Part shown: positions 30,414 through 42,415 of the stretch, one piece after another
How positions within the stretch are numbered: the stretch's first letter is position 1
How the letters are laid out: every line of letters begins with the position of its first letter
Program-made: the position numbers and the translations under genes
The notes under the pieces: generated by a model
The model's input: only the letters and a program-made list of their open reading frames with translations
What the model was told of the DNA's origin: nothing
Databases searched by the model: none
Source: Pyropia haitanensis
Taxonomy: Eukaryota; Rhodophyta; Bangiophyceae; Bangiales; Bangiaceae
Direction of reading: 5' to 3'
Assembly: GCA_008729055.1 (NCBI GenBank)
Contig: SDUX01000007.1
Coordinates: forward strand, 6,222,981-6,286,980
Length of the DNA: 64,000 nucleotides

Positions 30414-32045
30414 ATGCATGCGCAGGCCGACGGTGGGGAGGCCAAGCCGGCAGATGGCGCCGCGAATGGCGTGGCCAACGGTGGCGCCGCCGCCGACGGC
30501 GGTGACGGCGGTAGTGGCAGCGGCAGCAGCAGCGGTGCGTCTCCCCCCCCCCCTCCGCGGCTGTGTGTGCGAGGCGTGTGTGGCGCCGGGGACGCGTCCA
30601 TGGCGGCTGTCGCGGCGGGCGCGCCGACGCGCTGGTCCGCCTCGGACGCGTGTGAGTCCATGTCCATCTCCTCTGACGGGCTCGTCGCGACGTACAATGG
30701 GATCGGGCTGGCCGACAAGGACGCGTCAGCAGTGCGGGCGGACGCGCCTGTGCCAAAGACGGGCGCCGCGTTTTACTACTATGAGATGTTTATCGAGTCG
30801 GCGGGCGCGTCGGGCTTTATCGGCATTGGCCTGTCGGCGGGGGACGTGCAGCTGACGCGGTTGCCCGGCTGGGAGACCCGCTCGTGGGCCTACCACGCCG
30901 ACGACGGCCACGCGTTTGCGGGGTCGGGTGTGGGCGAGGTGTACGGACCCACCTACACGACGGGCGACACAATTGGGTGCCTGTGGGACCTGACCGACGC
31001 ATCTGTGACGTTTACCAAGAATGGCAAGAGCCTCGGGGTGGCGTTTAAAGGCGTGACGGGTGAGTTGTACCCGACGGTGGGCATGCGGACGGTGGGGGAG
31101 GTGGCGGTGGCCAACTTTGGGGCGTCAGAGCCGGCGTGGCTGAGCCGGACGGCCGTCTCGGCGGCGGCTAGCGCGGGCGTTTCGGAGCTTGCGTCCCTCC
31201 CCTTTGACCGGGCCACCCCCGGCTCTCGCCGGTACCTCTTTGACATTGAGGCGTACGTTGCGCGCCGGCGGGCCGAGGCGCTGGCCGCCGCGGCGGCGAT
31301 GGAGCTGCCCAGACCCCTCGAGGCGGTCTCTGGGGTGGTCCTCCAGTACCTGGTCCACGTGGGCGCCCCGCGGGCGGCGGCCGCGTTTGCGGCTGCCACC
31401 GACCGGCGGGCGCTGCTCGACTCGGAGATGGCCGCCCGCGCCGAGCGCGACGCCGCCTACACCGCCGTCTGTGAGGGCCGCATCGACGACGCGGTGGCGG
31501 CCGTGTCGGCGCGCCACCCGACGCTGCTGCCAGGCTCCCCGCGCCTCGCCGTGCGGCTGCTGTGTGCAAAGTTTGTCGAGCTCGTCCGTGGGGGGCGGCT
31601 GGAGGAGGCGCTCGCCTTTGCGCAGACCCGCCTGGCGCCCTACCGCGACGGGGGGTCCCCACCGGGGGGGGCGCGTCGGAGCTGGGCGCCAAGCCCGGCG
31701 CCCCGGCGGCAGCAGCGGCGGCGGCTGCCGCAGCCGCCGCCGCGTCATCAGCCGCGTCGACGACGGCGGCGACGTCGCCCAACACGGCCGCGTTTGTGCC
31801 GCTCGCGCGAGCCCTCGGTGGCACGAGCGGCGGCGGCGGCGGCGGCGGCGGCGACGGTGACGGGGGCGCCAGCATGGGCTTGGCCGACGTGCTTCTCGCC
31901 CCAGGCAGCCTCAGCTCGGTCACCATGCCCCCACCGCTGGCGGCGCATCCAGTCACCGCGGCGGGGGCCGCCGCCGAGGCAGGGGCGGGCGGCACAAGGG
32001 CGCCCCGCCCGCCGTCCTCCCGCAGTGCAGGCGGCGGTGGCGGCA

Positions 32046-32093
<48 letters not shown>

Positions 32094-32760
32094 GCGGCGG
32101 CGGCGGTACTGGCCGCCGCTCGACCGCCGTGGCGGTGTACGTCCCGCCGGCGGTGGCGCCGCTAGAGGTGGTGCTGCCCGCCGACTTTTTTCCCGTCCCC
32201 CTCGCGGACTCGCCTATCGGCATGGTCCTTGGCGGCGGCGGCGGCGCCGCGGGCGCCGCCGCCGCGCAGGCGCACGCGCGGGAGGCGTCGGCCAAGGCCG
32301 CCGCGGCGGTGGCAACGGCCACCGCCGCTGCCGCGGCCGCGGCCGCCGCGTCGGCGCGCGCCGACGCGGTCTCCGCGGCGGCGAGCGCGGGCGCCGACCT
32401 CCAGGCCGCCCTCTCCCTCCTCGCGTACGACGACCCGGCGGGCAGCCCCGCCGCGGCGGTGCTCAGCGACGCGCACCGCGCGGCGGTGGCGGCGGACCTG
32501 CGCGACGCGCTGCTCGCCGCGCAGGCCCGCTCGTCCGCGTCGGCGCTGGAGCGGCTCGTCGCGCACGCGGCGGTGATGCTCAAGGTGCAGTCGTCGGCGG
32601 CGGTGGGCACCCTGTCGCTCGTCGCGGCGGGCGACTTTTTGCCGCCCGTCGGCGCGGGGGGGGGGGGGGGGGCGGGGGGGGGGGGGGGGGGGGGGAGGCG
32701 GGCCGCGGCCGGTCACGAAAGGGCGCCGGCAAGGCGCCCGCGGGCGCGGCGGACTTGTGA
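30414..32760 (+). CDS. RANBP9: RanBPM/RANBP9-like protein (SPRY, LisH, CTLH, CRA), frame-split
   Basis: The protein resembles the RanBPM scaffold of the GID/CTLH ubiquitin-ligase complex. The SPRY domain spans residues about 85-236, with GFIGIGLSAGDVQLTRLPGWE, SWAYHADDGHAF, DTIGCLWDL and VTFTKNGKSLGVAF. A LisH-type helix pair lies around 298-330 and a CTLH region around 338-410 (EGRIDDAVAAVSARHPTLL, LCAKFVELVRGGRLEEALAFAQ). A Gly/Ala-rich linker follows, then a CRA segment with LLAYDDPAGSPAAAVLSDAHR and ALERLVAHAAVML. The frame changes at the 8-base G run 31664-31671, and probably again in the long G runs at 32658-32696. Both changes fit one missing base. With the second change the protein ends GKAPAGAADL at the TGA at 32758-32760; without it, at 32803. 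No introns. Confidence 0.88.
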
Positions 32761-33517
32761 CCCCGCGCCGCCGGCGTGGTGCGCTGGTGCGCCGTTTTGC
32801 TGAGCGGCGAGGGCTGGCGGGGGCAGCACCGGCGGGGGCCGTGAGGAGCGGTGGTGGACGGCGGGTGGCGGAGGGGCGGCGGATGGCGTGCTGCCGCTGT
32901 CGGCCCGCGGCCGGCACGGCGGTGGGCGTGGAGCGGGGCGGGCACGGCGGCGGGTGTGGCGGCGGGCACGTGCCGCCCGTGCGGGGGGGGGGCGGTCGCC
33001 ACAGCGTCGGCGGCTGTCCCTGCCGCCGGTGGTGCTCTTGTAAAGTGTATGGCGTGCGGGGGCCGCCGCCCTGGCCGTGCCACCCGCCCCGCCCCTGTCT
33101 GTTGTTTTTGCTGCTCTTTTGTTCTCTACTGGGCCTCTTCCCCCCTCTACCACACACCCCTCTTGGTCCGGTACGCCACCGCACCTGGTCGTGCCCGTCC
33201 GCAACGTCCCCACGTCGCATGGGGTTCTACCTCTTTGCGTCTCCCCTCGTGGGTGCCGCCACCCACCGCTGTGTTTCGTCTCTGTTCTCCCCGCGTGCGT
33301 GCACAAACAGCAGGGGAGCCCGCTGGTATGGTCGACGGCCGCCCGCGCATCGGTCGTGCGCGGCGGCCAGCAAGCACGCGAAATAGAAAGGGGGACCGCA
33401 CCGCCCCGACGCGCGGCGCTGGCGGTCGCTCCCAGAGGGGGTGGAGCAGCCGCCGCGCCGCGGCGGTCACCCCCCCCTGCGCCCGCCGCCGTGCGACGCC
33501 CGCCAACTCTATCAGCC
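32761..33517. other. 3' flanks of convergent genes
   Basis: This region lies between the ends of the RanBPM-like gene and the unknown minus-strand gene. It is GC-rich to about 33060, then mixed. Frames open on both strands contain no recognisable motif. Confidence 0.35.
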
Positions 33518-34032
33518 CTACCTTACAAAGACGGCGCGCCGGCACCCCCCCCCCCCTCCCCCCCCGCCACTCCACCAGCCCTCGGGGGCCTCTCTCCCAG
33601 CCGTGACGCCTCTGCTCCGCCGCCGCTCACGGCGCCCCCCCCCCGTCGGCCGGTGCGTGATGCGGCGGAGGAGCTTGACGACGCGCCCCCCCCCCCCCCC
33701 CCGCCGCTTGGTCGGCTCCCCCCCGCCGTCGCCGTCGCCCGCCGCCGCCCAGTCGGCGGGGCTCATGGGCGACAGCTGGCCGAGGCTCTCCTTGGTCGGG
33801 CCCGCCGCCGCCCCCCCCCCCCGCCGCCGCCGCCGCGGCCGCCGCCGCCGCCGCCGCCACCCTCGCCGGCGTCCCTCCCCCCCGCGGCTGGGTGTATCCT
33901 CGGCACGCCGCCGCCGCCGCGGCCACCCGCCGCCGGCCGGTGGGCCATGACCGGCCGCTCGCCCGCGCCCGCGCCGGGCGCCTCCCCGCCCTGGCTGTAC
34001 CGCACCGGCCGGGCGCCGCTGGCGCGGCCGCC

Positions 34033-34063
<31 letters not shown>

Positions 34064-34322
34064 CCGCCGGCCGCCCCTCCCCCAGTGGTGCCACCACCAC
34101 CACCGCCGCCGCCGCCGCCGTCTGGTTTGGTAAACGCGGCGAGCGAGTCGGGGGCGGCGATGCTGCTCGCGCGGAGGATGGCGCCGATGGAGACGGCCGA
34201 GCACGCCGACGAGCGGTCGTCCGACGCGGCGCCAAAGTGGAGGGGAAAGTCCCCGGGGCGGGGGAGGGCGTCGTTTGGGGGGGGGCGTCGTCCGCGCCCG
34301 CGGGGCGGTCGGCGGTGGTCAT
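33518..34322 (-). CDS. Hypothetical low-complexity protein, frame-split
   Basis: I do not recognise this gene. ATG 34322 opens MTTADRPAGADDAPP. If the 9-base G run at 34277-34285 lacks one base, the frame continues as PRPGDFPLHFGAASDDRSS and SIGAILRASSIAAPDSLAAF, which are ordinary, non-repetitive protein sequence. A Gly-rich linker, a VRYSQGGEAPG segment and another G/C run (33811-33822) follow. After that run the next frame reads TKESLGQLSPMSPADWAA and EPTKRRGGG...VVKLLRRITHRP. The end is uncertain because further C runs occur near 33547-33566. No domain, signal peptide or membrane span is visible. The breaks have the same sign as in the recognised genes, which is the main reason to believe it is coding. 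Confidence 0.4.
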
Positions 34323-36370
34323 GGTCGGGGGCACGAGGGGGGGAGCCGAGCCACAGGCGGGGGAGGTCAGCGGGATGGAAGCGGCGTCGTGCGGACTGTG
34401 CAGGGGGTAGCGTCTACGGCCCAGGCGTACCAATGACGCGGGAAGGAGGGGGGAAAGGAGGGGGGAGGGGGGGACGACGAGACGGGGGAAGGTGGGCTGC
34501 GCGGTGAGGGGGGAGCGGACCCGAGCGGCCGGTCGTCCTCGTGGGAGACTGGGGCAACGGCGTCGCGGGGGTTACGGGTCCTCCCGACCAACGGGCAGCC
34601 CGCGCCCCTGCGCGTGGGTGTGCCGCCCGCCGCGGCCGCCGCCGCCGCCGCCGCCGCCGCCTCCCGCACGCCGCGCCCGCGGCGGCCGCCGCGCCCCCCG
34701 CGGCACCCGCCGGCCGCCCCACGCGCACGCGTCGGCCGTCGCGCCGCCCCGCGGCGGGCGTGGCCGCCACGGCCGCACCGCCGTGGGCGACGGCCGTCCC
34801 CCCCCCCCGCACCCCCCGCCGCGACGGGGCGCGGCGCGGCAGGGCCGGCGCGCCTCCCCCGCCGCGGCTACCGCCGCGCGGCGGCACGGCGCGGCGGCCC
34901 GCCGCGCGGGGCGGCGCCGCCAGCCGCGAGCCCGCCGCCGCCGCCACCACCCGCACCCGCCCCGCCGCCGGCCGCGCCGTGGCCGTGTCGTGGCCGCCTG
35001 CCCGTCGGTGGGTGGCGGGGCGGGCGGCGTGCGCCGCGCGCGGCGGCAGCCGGGAGGGGGAGAGGGGACGACGAGCCCGCCCTGGGGGGGGGGGGGAGGG
35101 CGGCCGCCCGCGCCGGCCCGCGGGGGGGCGCGGCGCCCCCCTCCGTCCGAGACCCCCCCCCCCCTCCCCCCCCGCGCCCCCAACGGTCGTGCACCACCCG
35201 GGACGCCCGCCGCCGCAGCCGGCCCGTCGGCGGCGGCGGCCCCCCCAGCGGGACGGCCGCGCGCCGCGTCGCGCGGCGGGCGGCACGGCGGGGCGGGCGG
35301 CCGGCAGCCGGTGGCGGCGGCGGTGGCGGCGGCGGCGGCGGCGGGCGGGCGTCGCCTGCTGCCCGTTGCCATGAGCAATGGAGGGGGGAGGGGGGAGGGT
35401 GGGGGGGGGGGGACGTCTGGCGGGGGCGGCGGCGGCGGTGGCGGCGGCGGCGGTGGCGGCGGTGGTGGTGGTGGCGGTGGTGGTGGTGGCGGCGGCGGCA
35501 GGGGGGGCGGCCGGGGTGGGTGGGTGGGGGGGCGGGGACGGATCCCGACCGCGGGAGGATCCGCTCATGAGGCGGCCCCGACAGTGGCGTCGTCCCGGTG
35601 GGAGCAGCGGGGGGGAGACGCCGGATCGGGGGACGGCGTGACGCGGGGTCGGGCCGCTGCGCCCGCAGCAGGGGGGCGGCGGGGGCAGGGGTCGGCAGCT
35701 CAAGCGCGTGGCGAGACAGAGGGTGGAGGGCGGGCAGGTGGGGGGGGGGGGGGGGTGGTACGAAGAGGACAGCACCTGCGTGGGAGGGGAGGCGCCGCCA
35801 AGGACGAGGCGGCCGCCACCCCTCCCGCCTGGCTCATCCACCCGCGGACAGGGCCACGCGCACGCCACACGCCGCGCGCGGCTCGAGAGGGGGGGGAGGT
35901 GGCCGCGGCGGGTAGGTGGCGGCCTGGACGGGGGGGGGGGGGGGGGTTGAAGGCGGGGGGGGGGGGGGGGGGGCGCCGGTTGGCCGCTGCGGCACCGCCA
36001 ACTGCGGGGAGAGGACACAGCGCAAGTGGGAGTGGGACAGCGGGGAGGCGGAAAGGGAGGCGCGCGCGGGTGGCCCGCCAACTGCGGGGGGGGGGGAGGG
36101 GGGGGGGAGGGGGAGGGGCGACAGCGCAGGTGATAGGAGGCACCACGGGGGGTGCGGGGGGGGGGAGCCGGTGGCCTGGCGGTGAGCGGCGGCGTGGCGA
36201 CCGCCCCGCTGGCGGCGGCGCGCCATCAGCTGCTCGCTCCCCCCACGGGCGCGGTCGTCGGTCGCCCTTGACGCGCGGGGACACCCGGCCGTGTCGGTCC
36301 ATGGCCGGTCGGGGCGGGCGCGCGGGGAGGGCGGGCGGGCATGGTGGTCCGTATGGAAATGGTCAGCGCC
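34323..36370. repeat. Very G-rich low-complexity spacer
   Basis: The region is dominated by G runs (for example 35739-35757, 35931-35946, 35958-35973), GGT/GGC repeats at 35410-35510 and CCG strings. The long frames on both strands are Gly/Arg or Pro/Arg-rich. No motif is recognisable and no gene is called. The left end would contain the promoter of the unknown minus-strand gene. Confidence 0.45.
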
Positions 36371-38853
36371 CTACCCCCCCGCGGCGGGGTCTCCGCCCCC
36401 CCGCGCTGGCGCCCCCCACCGGGCGGTGAGCACGGTCGGCGCGCCGAGGCGCGGCGCGGCGCCCCCCCCCCCCCCCCCCTCCCCCCCCTCTCCCCCCTCT
36501 GCGTCGTCTTCGCGCACCCACTCGAGCGCCTGCGGGTCGCCGCCGCCCATGCCGCGGCTCATGCCCGTATCCACACACCACACGCGCCCCCCATACCGCG
36601 GCGTGATGCCCCGCGGCTGGGGCGTGTGCCCCACCACGAGCGTCGTTGCCGACACCGCATCGAGCAGCGCGTCGAGGCGGCGGCTCGCCTTGCGGGACGG
36701 CGGCGCGGTCGCCCACGAGCGCTCCCACACGACGGGAAAGAGGCTGCCCGCGGCGGGCCCGTCGGGCGCCGCCGCGCCGGCGAGCACCGCCGCCGCCGCC
36801 GCGTTGAGCCGCGACAGCGCCTCGTCGGCCGCCGCGCGGCGGGCGGCCCGCGACAGGCCCGCCCAGTCGTCGGCCACGACGCGGCCGTCGAGGTGCGCGT
36901 GCACAAACGCGACGCCACCAACGACGACGACCGCGCGGAGGCGGTGGGCGAGCTCCACCATCAGCGGGGAGCCCGCCCAGACGGCCGCCTTGCGGCGGGT
37001 GAGGCGGGACGTGGCCATCGCCGCCGCGTCGGCGGCGGCCTCCATCAGCGCCTCCGCGTCGGGGCTCTGCGCCGCCGCCGCGGCGACCGCCGCGGTCGAC
37101 GCGCTCACCGCGTCAATGGCCATGGCCGCCGCCATGCGGGCGGCGTCCTCCTCTACTTCCGCCCACAGGTCCGCGGCGGCCCAGGGCGCCCAGCCGGGGG
37201 GGGGGGGAGGAGGGGGCCCTCAAAGTTGAGGCCCTCGTACGACATGCCCGCCGCCTCGGCCAGGTGCGGCTGCCAGCCCGCCGCGTCGTGGACGGCGCCC
37301 GAGCTGGCCATCATCTCGTGGTTTCCCTGTGGGGCAAACAAATCGCAAGAAGCAAGCGGGGGGGAAGGGGGGAGCGATTGACAAAGCGGGGGGAGAAGAG
37401 CACGGCAACCAGAGGGCAACCAGCCAAGAACACGAGCAACGCACAAGGGGCAGGGTGCGGCGGTCGGAACGGTGTGTCAGCGACGCAAGCCCAGTCCCAC
37501 CAGGCGGCCGGGGTGTCCAGAGCCTCCTTTGGATGCTGCCCCAAACCGCCAGCAACCCTGAAAGCAGTCTCCCCACAGTCCACTCTCCAGCGTCCACTCT
37601 CCACCCGCCGCCGCCGCCACCAGCACGTCCTCTCCCGTACAACACACAACCACACACAAACAAACATAGCCCGCCGTGCCCGCGCCGCGCACCATCAGCA
37701 GGTGGACCGCCCCGCCCGACGCCGGCGCCTCGTCCTGCAGCCGAAACAGCATGGACAGCGCCTCGCGCTCCTCGGACCAGCGGTCCAGCACGTCGCCCAC
37801 CTGCACCAGCACCGCGTCGCCGCCCGCCCAGCCGCCAGTGGCCGACAGCAGGCCCGCCGCGTCGAGCGCGCGCCGCAGCGCCGCCGCGTCGCCGTGGACG
37901 TCGCCAATCGCCACAAGCCGCCGCGGCGGGGCGGGGAAGTGCCACGTGGAGGGGTCCGCCGCGGCGCCGCGGGCGGGCGCCGCCGCCACCGGCGGCGCAT
38001 CCGGCGGCGTTGCAGCGGCGGCGACCGGCGCCGCCGCTGCCGCCGCGGATGACGCCGCAGGCGCCGCGGCGACCGCTGGAACCGGCGGCGCTGCCACAGA
38101 CACAACAGGCGGCGCCGGCGCTGCCGTTGCCACCGCTACCGCCTCGGACGCGGCGGCGGCGGCCGTGGCGGCGGCGGCGGCCGCCGCGTCGGCCGCCGCG
38201 GCAGCCGCGTCGGCGGCGGCCGCCGCGTTGGCGGCCGCCGCGGCCGCGTGCGCAGACGCCGACGGCGCCAGCACGGTCACGGTCGCGGCGTCGGCGGCGG
38301 CGGCCGCCGCGTCGGCGGCGGCCGCGGCATCGGCGGCCGCCGCCGCGTTGGCCGATGCCGCCGCCGCGTCGGCCGACGCCGCGGGCGTCAGCAACAGCAC
38401 CGGCGCGGCAACGTCGGCGGTCCCGGCCACAGCGTCAGCGGTGGCGACCGCCGCCACAGCGTCGCCGTCTGCCGCAACGACGCCGTCCGCCGCCGCCGCG
38501 GTGTCCGTGGCCGCGGCAACATTGGTGGTGGTGGCAGCCGCGTCGGTGGCGGCCGCCGCGGCCGCGTCGGCCGACGCGGACGGCGTCGTCACCGCCACCG
38601 TCGCGGCCGCGGGCGCCGTGCCCGGTGGGACCCGCCCGCCACCGGGCCGCGGCGACCACGGTGGCGGCGCGACGGGCCACGTCCCGGTCCAGCGGGACGC
38701 AGACGCGCGCAGCCCCGCCGCGCGGCAGCGGCGGCGGTGGTGGTGGCGGGCGCTACCGGTGGCCGACGCCGACGGCCGCCGCTCACACGCAGCGGCGGCG
38801 ACGTCGGGCGCGGCGACGGCTGCCGTGCCGACGGCGGCGCCCACAAAGGCCAT
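36371..38853 (-). CDS. Shewanella-like protein phosphatase (SLP1-type, metallophosphoesterase), one intron
   Basis: This PPP-family Ser/Thr phosphatase of bacterial type occurs in plants and algae, where SLP1 is plastid-located. Exon 1 (38853-37693) encodes 387 residues. It starts MAFVGAAVGTAAV, followed by an Arg/Ser-rich part that could be a plastid transit peptide, and then a long Ala/Asp/Val/Thr tract (about 70-300). The catalytic part begins RRLVAIGDVHGD (about 311-322) and continues with VLVQVGDVLDR (about 347-357). The intron 37692-37327 begins GTGCGC and ends CACAG. Splicing joins VHLLM to GNHEMM, restoring the GNHE metal motif. Exon 2 contains GMSYEGLNFEGPLLPP, the helical middle, VVGHTPQPRG and WCVDTGMSRGMGG near the end. 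A frame change in the 12-base G run 37196-37207 fits one missing base; the C-terminus after the C runs at 36469-36489 is uncertain. Confidence 0.87.
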
Positions 38854-40500
38854 CACCACGGTGGGCGGGGGCGCGCAAGCGGGCGGCGGCGCGTCGACGA
38901 CAGACTGGTGACCTCGTGGGGGGCGAACGGGACGCCCCCCCATGTCATGAGCGCGCGGGGCCCCCCCCAGATGTGCGGGCCGGAGGTGGAGGAGAGCGCG
39001 CCGAGTACGACAAGTACAAAAATTACAGTGTACACCTTTGGCGCCCACGACTGAACGCACGGCATCTCTTGACTGAAATGGTACACGGGTTGGCTTTGCC
39101 AAGTGTATCGAATTGCACCGCAGAAAACACCCTGCTGGCCTGTCGATTGGCCAAGCGTACGGATCTCAGTGGCAGTCACCCAAAGATATGAAAAGAGCAA
39201 ACGGTGTTTGCATTTATCACAGAACTGGCCGTCATTGTCACCAAAGTGGTTATCCCTACTAGAAAACTACATTTTTGGGGACTGTTGGACATTGGCTGCA
39301 TCCCTGACCGACTCGACTCCTCCAGGCCCCGTCACACGAGCGAGCAGCCACGGCAGCCCCTCCGAAAGTCCATGGCGTTCTCGTCTTCCCCCGGGGTTCC
39401 CTACGGGAAGTGCGTGGGATGCTGAATCAGAACGACTCGCTGATAAGGCATAATTTTGCTTCGGTGGCTGGAAAAGCTGGATGCTCGACACTGTTGGCCT
39501 CGCGGGGGTGAGTGGCGCGGCTGGGGACGCCCGCAGTGCAGGCATTCGAGTAAGACTACCGCTAGTGGCACACGTCCGCCTACAATCGTCGTCAGCATCC
39601 GTGACCCCCAATCGCGGCTGCGGGATACCTTCTTGAGAACTGGGCCTCCAGGACCGTGATGGTGACGAAATGGCATCGCCGCCACAACACCATTGTCGCA
39701 CAATACTCTGCTCAGTACTGGTACACAGAACATGGCGGAGGCTGAAGCACTCCAGCTACACGACGGATTTTGCCACAGGCACCGATGTCGATGTCAGTAA
39801 CAGGGGTAGCCTTGTCGCCTACAAGAAGGGATGATCGGTCGTACGCGGATGCATGGTGATCGCGGATAAGCCGCATGAGGTCGGATTGATCAGTCCCGGG
39901 GAGCTTTGATGAACACGCTCAGGGCGGAGGAAGGGCGGTGCGGAAGGGGCGTGATGAGGAACGAGGACGTGCGCTTTGGTGCGAGAGATGCTTCACCCGT
40001 CGCACGCGCGGTTTGGTATCGCACCCGCTCGTCCGGTGCCGAGCGGTGTCCGCGCCCAATAGCCAGGGGCAACAATACGTCACTTGGCAATGCCACAAGC
40101 GTGAGCCTGCAGCGGCGGCTTTTACCGCCAAAGCCGCCCGCTGATCCCCTATGACTGTGGCGAGAGGCGCACCGCCTGACAAGGGATTCGTCGACGACCA
40201 GGGCACCCAGCGGGCGTCGGCGACGCGGCGAACCGTGACGAAGCGCTTTCACCCTGCCGCTGCCTCTCCGTTCCAAGAACCACACCAGAACGATGGCGGC
40301 CGCGTCAGGTGGTGATGTCAACCGCACTCTCCCCTCAGGGGGACCAGACGGCGGTCGCCATCCGCCCTAACTGTCCATCGGTATAGAAGGGCGGGGGGTG
40401 AGGAAAGGGGGGGGGTGGGGTGCAAGGAGGCACAGCCCGGCACGTGAGGGGCAACGCGCAAGGCTGCCACGACGGGCGGAGGGCGCTACCCGCGGGAAAT
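38854..40500. other. Normal-complexity spacer upstream of the SLP gene
   Basis: The phosphatase promoter should lie at the left end. The rest is balanced-composition DNA with frames under 150 codons on both strands and no recognisable domain or RNA gene. Confidence 0.4.
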
Positions 40501-42415
40501 AGTTGCGGGAAGTACACAGCAGCGTGACGCCGTATGGCCACGTCCACGATCCGTACCGCCACGCGACGCTGCGCGGACGGCGGGGACGGCCGAGCGGCGA
40601 GGAGGGGTGGCAGCCTCGCCGGGCAATGGGTCAAGGAGGGAAGTGGCCGGGCGGGGCGTGCCCCGGGAGGCCTGCGCTGCCACGTGACGCCCAAATCCCG
40701 GCGCCAGATGGTGGAATTGGCAACGCCCGCCGGCCGTCGGTGTCTCGCGTCGCACACGACCGGGACGGTGCTCATCAGTCATCCGCCGCCCGGCTGGCAG
40801 AAAAACAGCCCGTCTTGCTCCTCTCCTGCGCGATGGTCGGCTCCGCCACCGAGTCCCCCAACCCCCGTCCCCCTCCTCCTCGTCGTATCCACCACCCCCA
40901 CCGCCATCATGCAGTGGCGTCCTCCCAGTTGATCAGGGCGGTGCTGCTCGGAGCGGCGGGTGGCTCATCAAGGCTCAATCTCCCCCCCTTTCAACTCCCT
41001 CTGTCCCCCCCCCTCTCTCCGCCCTCCTCTCCTCCCTCGTTCCCTGCTCCCCTGACGCCTTCCGGCTCAGCAAAATTATTTCTGGCTCCGCGGCCATGCT
41101 TGCCGCTGGGAGGGGAGGCGTGGGTGCGCCGTGGCTTGGACAGGCCGCCAACAACCGCCGCCGCCGCCGCCGCCGCAGCTGGTGCTGTTGCCGCCGCCAC
41201 GACCTCGACGCCGTTGTGGCTCTCCCCGCGCTGTTCCTTTGCCATCAATAACGACGAGCGACAGCGGCAATCATTACCACGATGCTAGAAGCGACGGCAG
41301 AAGGGCCGGGCGAGGCGGAGGGGGGGGGGGGGCGGCGCGAGGCGTCGTAGGTGGTCACTCCGGGTACCTGCAGCGGCCAGCAGGAGGTCCGCGCTGCCTT
41401 CTCCCGTTCAGCTCGTTGCGGTGGTGAGGGTACTGGAGAGGACCCTTTGTCTCTCTTCTTTCTGCCCCGTCTTTCTTGCTTCTTTTTGTGTCCTTTGCGT
41501 AGTGAAGAGTGTCCGTCCGGGGTTGCCGGCTGGCCCACGCACCTGGTGGGTGCTTCTCCGGGCGGCGAGGGGGTAGAGGGGGAGGAGAAGCCTGGGGGGC
41601 ATTACTGTGTCCGCCGCTGCTGGCGGCTTGGGGGATTCGGCTTGGGGGGGCGCACTCGGGGCAGGGGCAGCTGGCTCGCAAGAAGAGGGGGGTGGCCGTC
41701 GCATGGGTGCACGGCGCTGCGGGCGCCACTAACGCCTCCCACCTGCTTGTAGGTGGTGCCCCCTCCCCTGCCGCGTCGGCGGTGGGTGGCGACGGTTTGG
41801 GGGGGGGGGGGGGGGGGGGGGGAGGAGGAGGTGGTGGTGGTGGCCGGCGTGCGGGGCTCTCCGGCGAGGGGAGGGTGACCCACTGACGGCTGGCCCGCCT
41901 GGCATTGCCGTGCCACACCGCCCGTCGGGGTGGGGCTGGGGGTGGGGCTGGGGGTGGGGCTGGGGGTGGGGCTGGGGGTGGGGCTGGGGGTCGGGCTGGG
42001 GGTGGTGGCGGTGGCGGTGGCAGGCGGTGCACTTCGCGGCTGACCTTGTGGCGGCGCCGGGGGCACCGTGCCGCTGGTTTTGTAGCACGCGCCGTCGTGC
42101 TACGCCGGCGCGTCTGCCAGTCGGGGTCAGGGGAAGGGGGGGGGGGGGGGGGGGCGAGGTTGGAGGTTGCGCTGTCTCCCGCCGGTCGCCCACCCCAAAC
42201 GTGCCGTCAACCTGCCGCGCTGTCCTCCGCCATCCACCCCTCACGAGCTGTCCGCCTCGGTTCGCGCTGTGTTCAGCGCTTCTTCTGAACGGGGCGGGTG
42301 CCACCCTCCGCCGCGGCAGGGCTGGTGGGCGGCGGGGCGCTCCCCTCCTACCCCCCCCCCTCCTCACTCAACGCCCCCCCCTGGCGAATGTCCCCCTGGC
42401 CACCCGGCTGTCGCG
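40501..42415. repeat. Spacer with 12-bp GGGGCTGGGGGT minisatellite upstream of the SAPS gene
   Basis: The first part is mixed GC-rich sequence. A tandem 12-bp unit GGGGCTGGGGGT repeats about six times at 41930-42005. G runs occur at 41799-41821 and 42138-42153. The final 100 bp before 42416 are C-rich and probably form 5' UTR. A short minus-strand frame (40991-41248) has no match and is not called. Confidence 0.5.

Noticed and set aside
34414..36429. Frames of 550-645 codons on both strands
   Set aside because: Gly/Arg-rich or Pro/Arg-rich, produced by G-rich repeats and long G runs.
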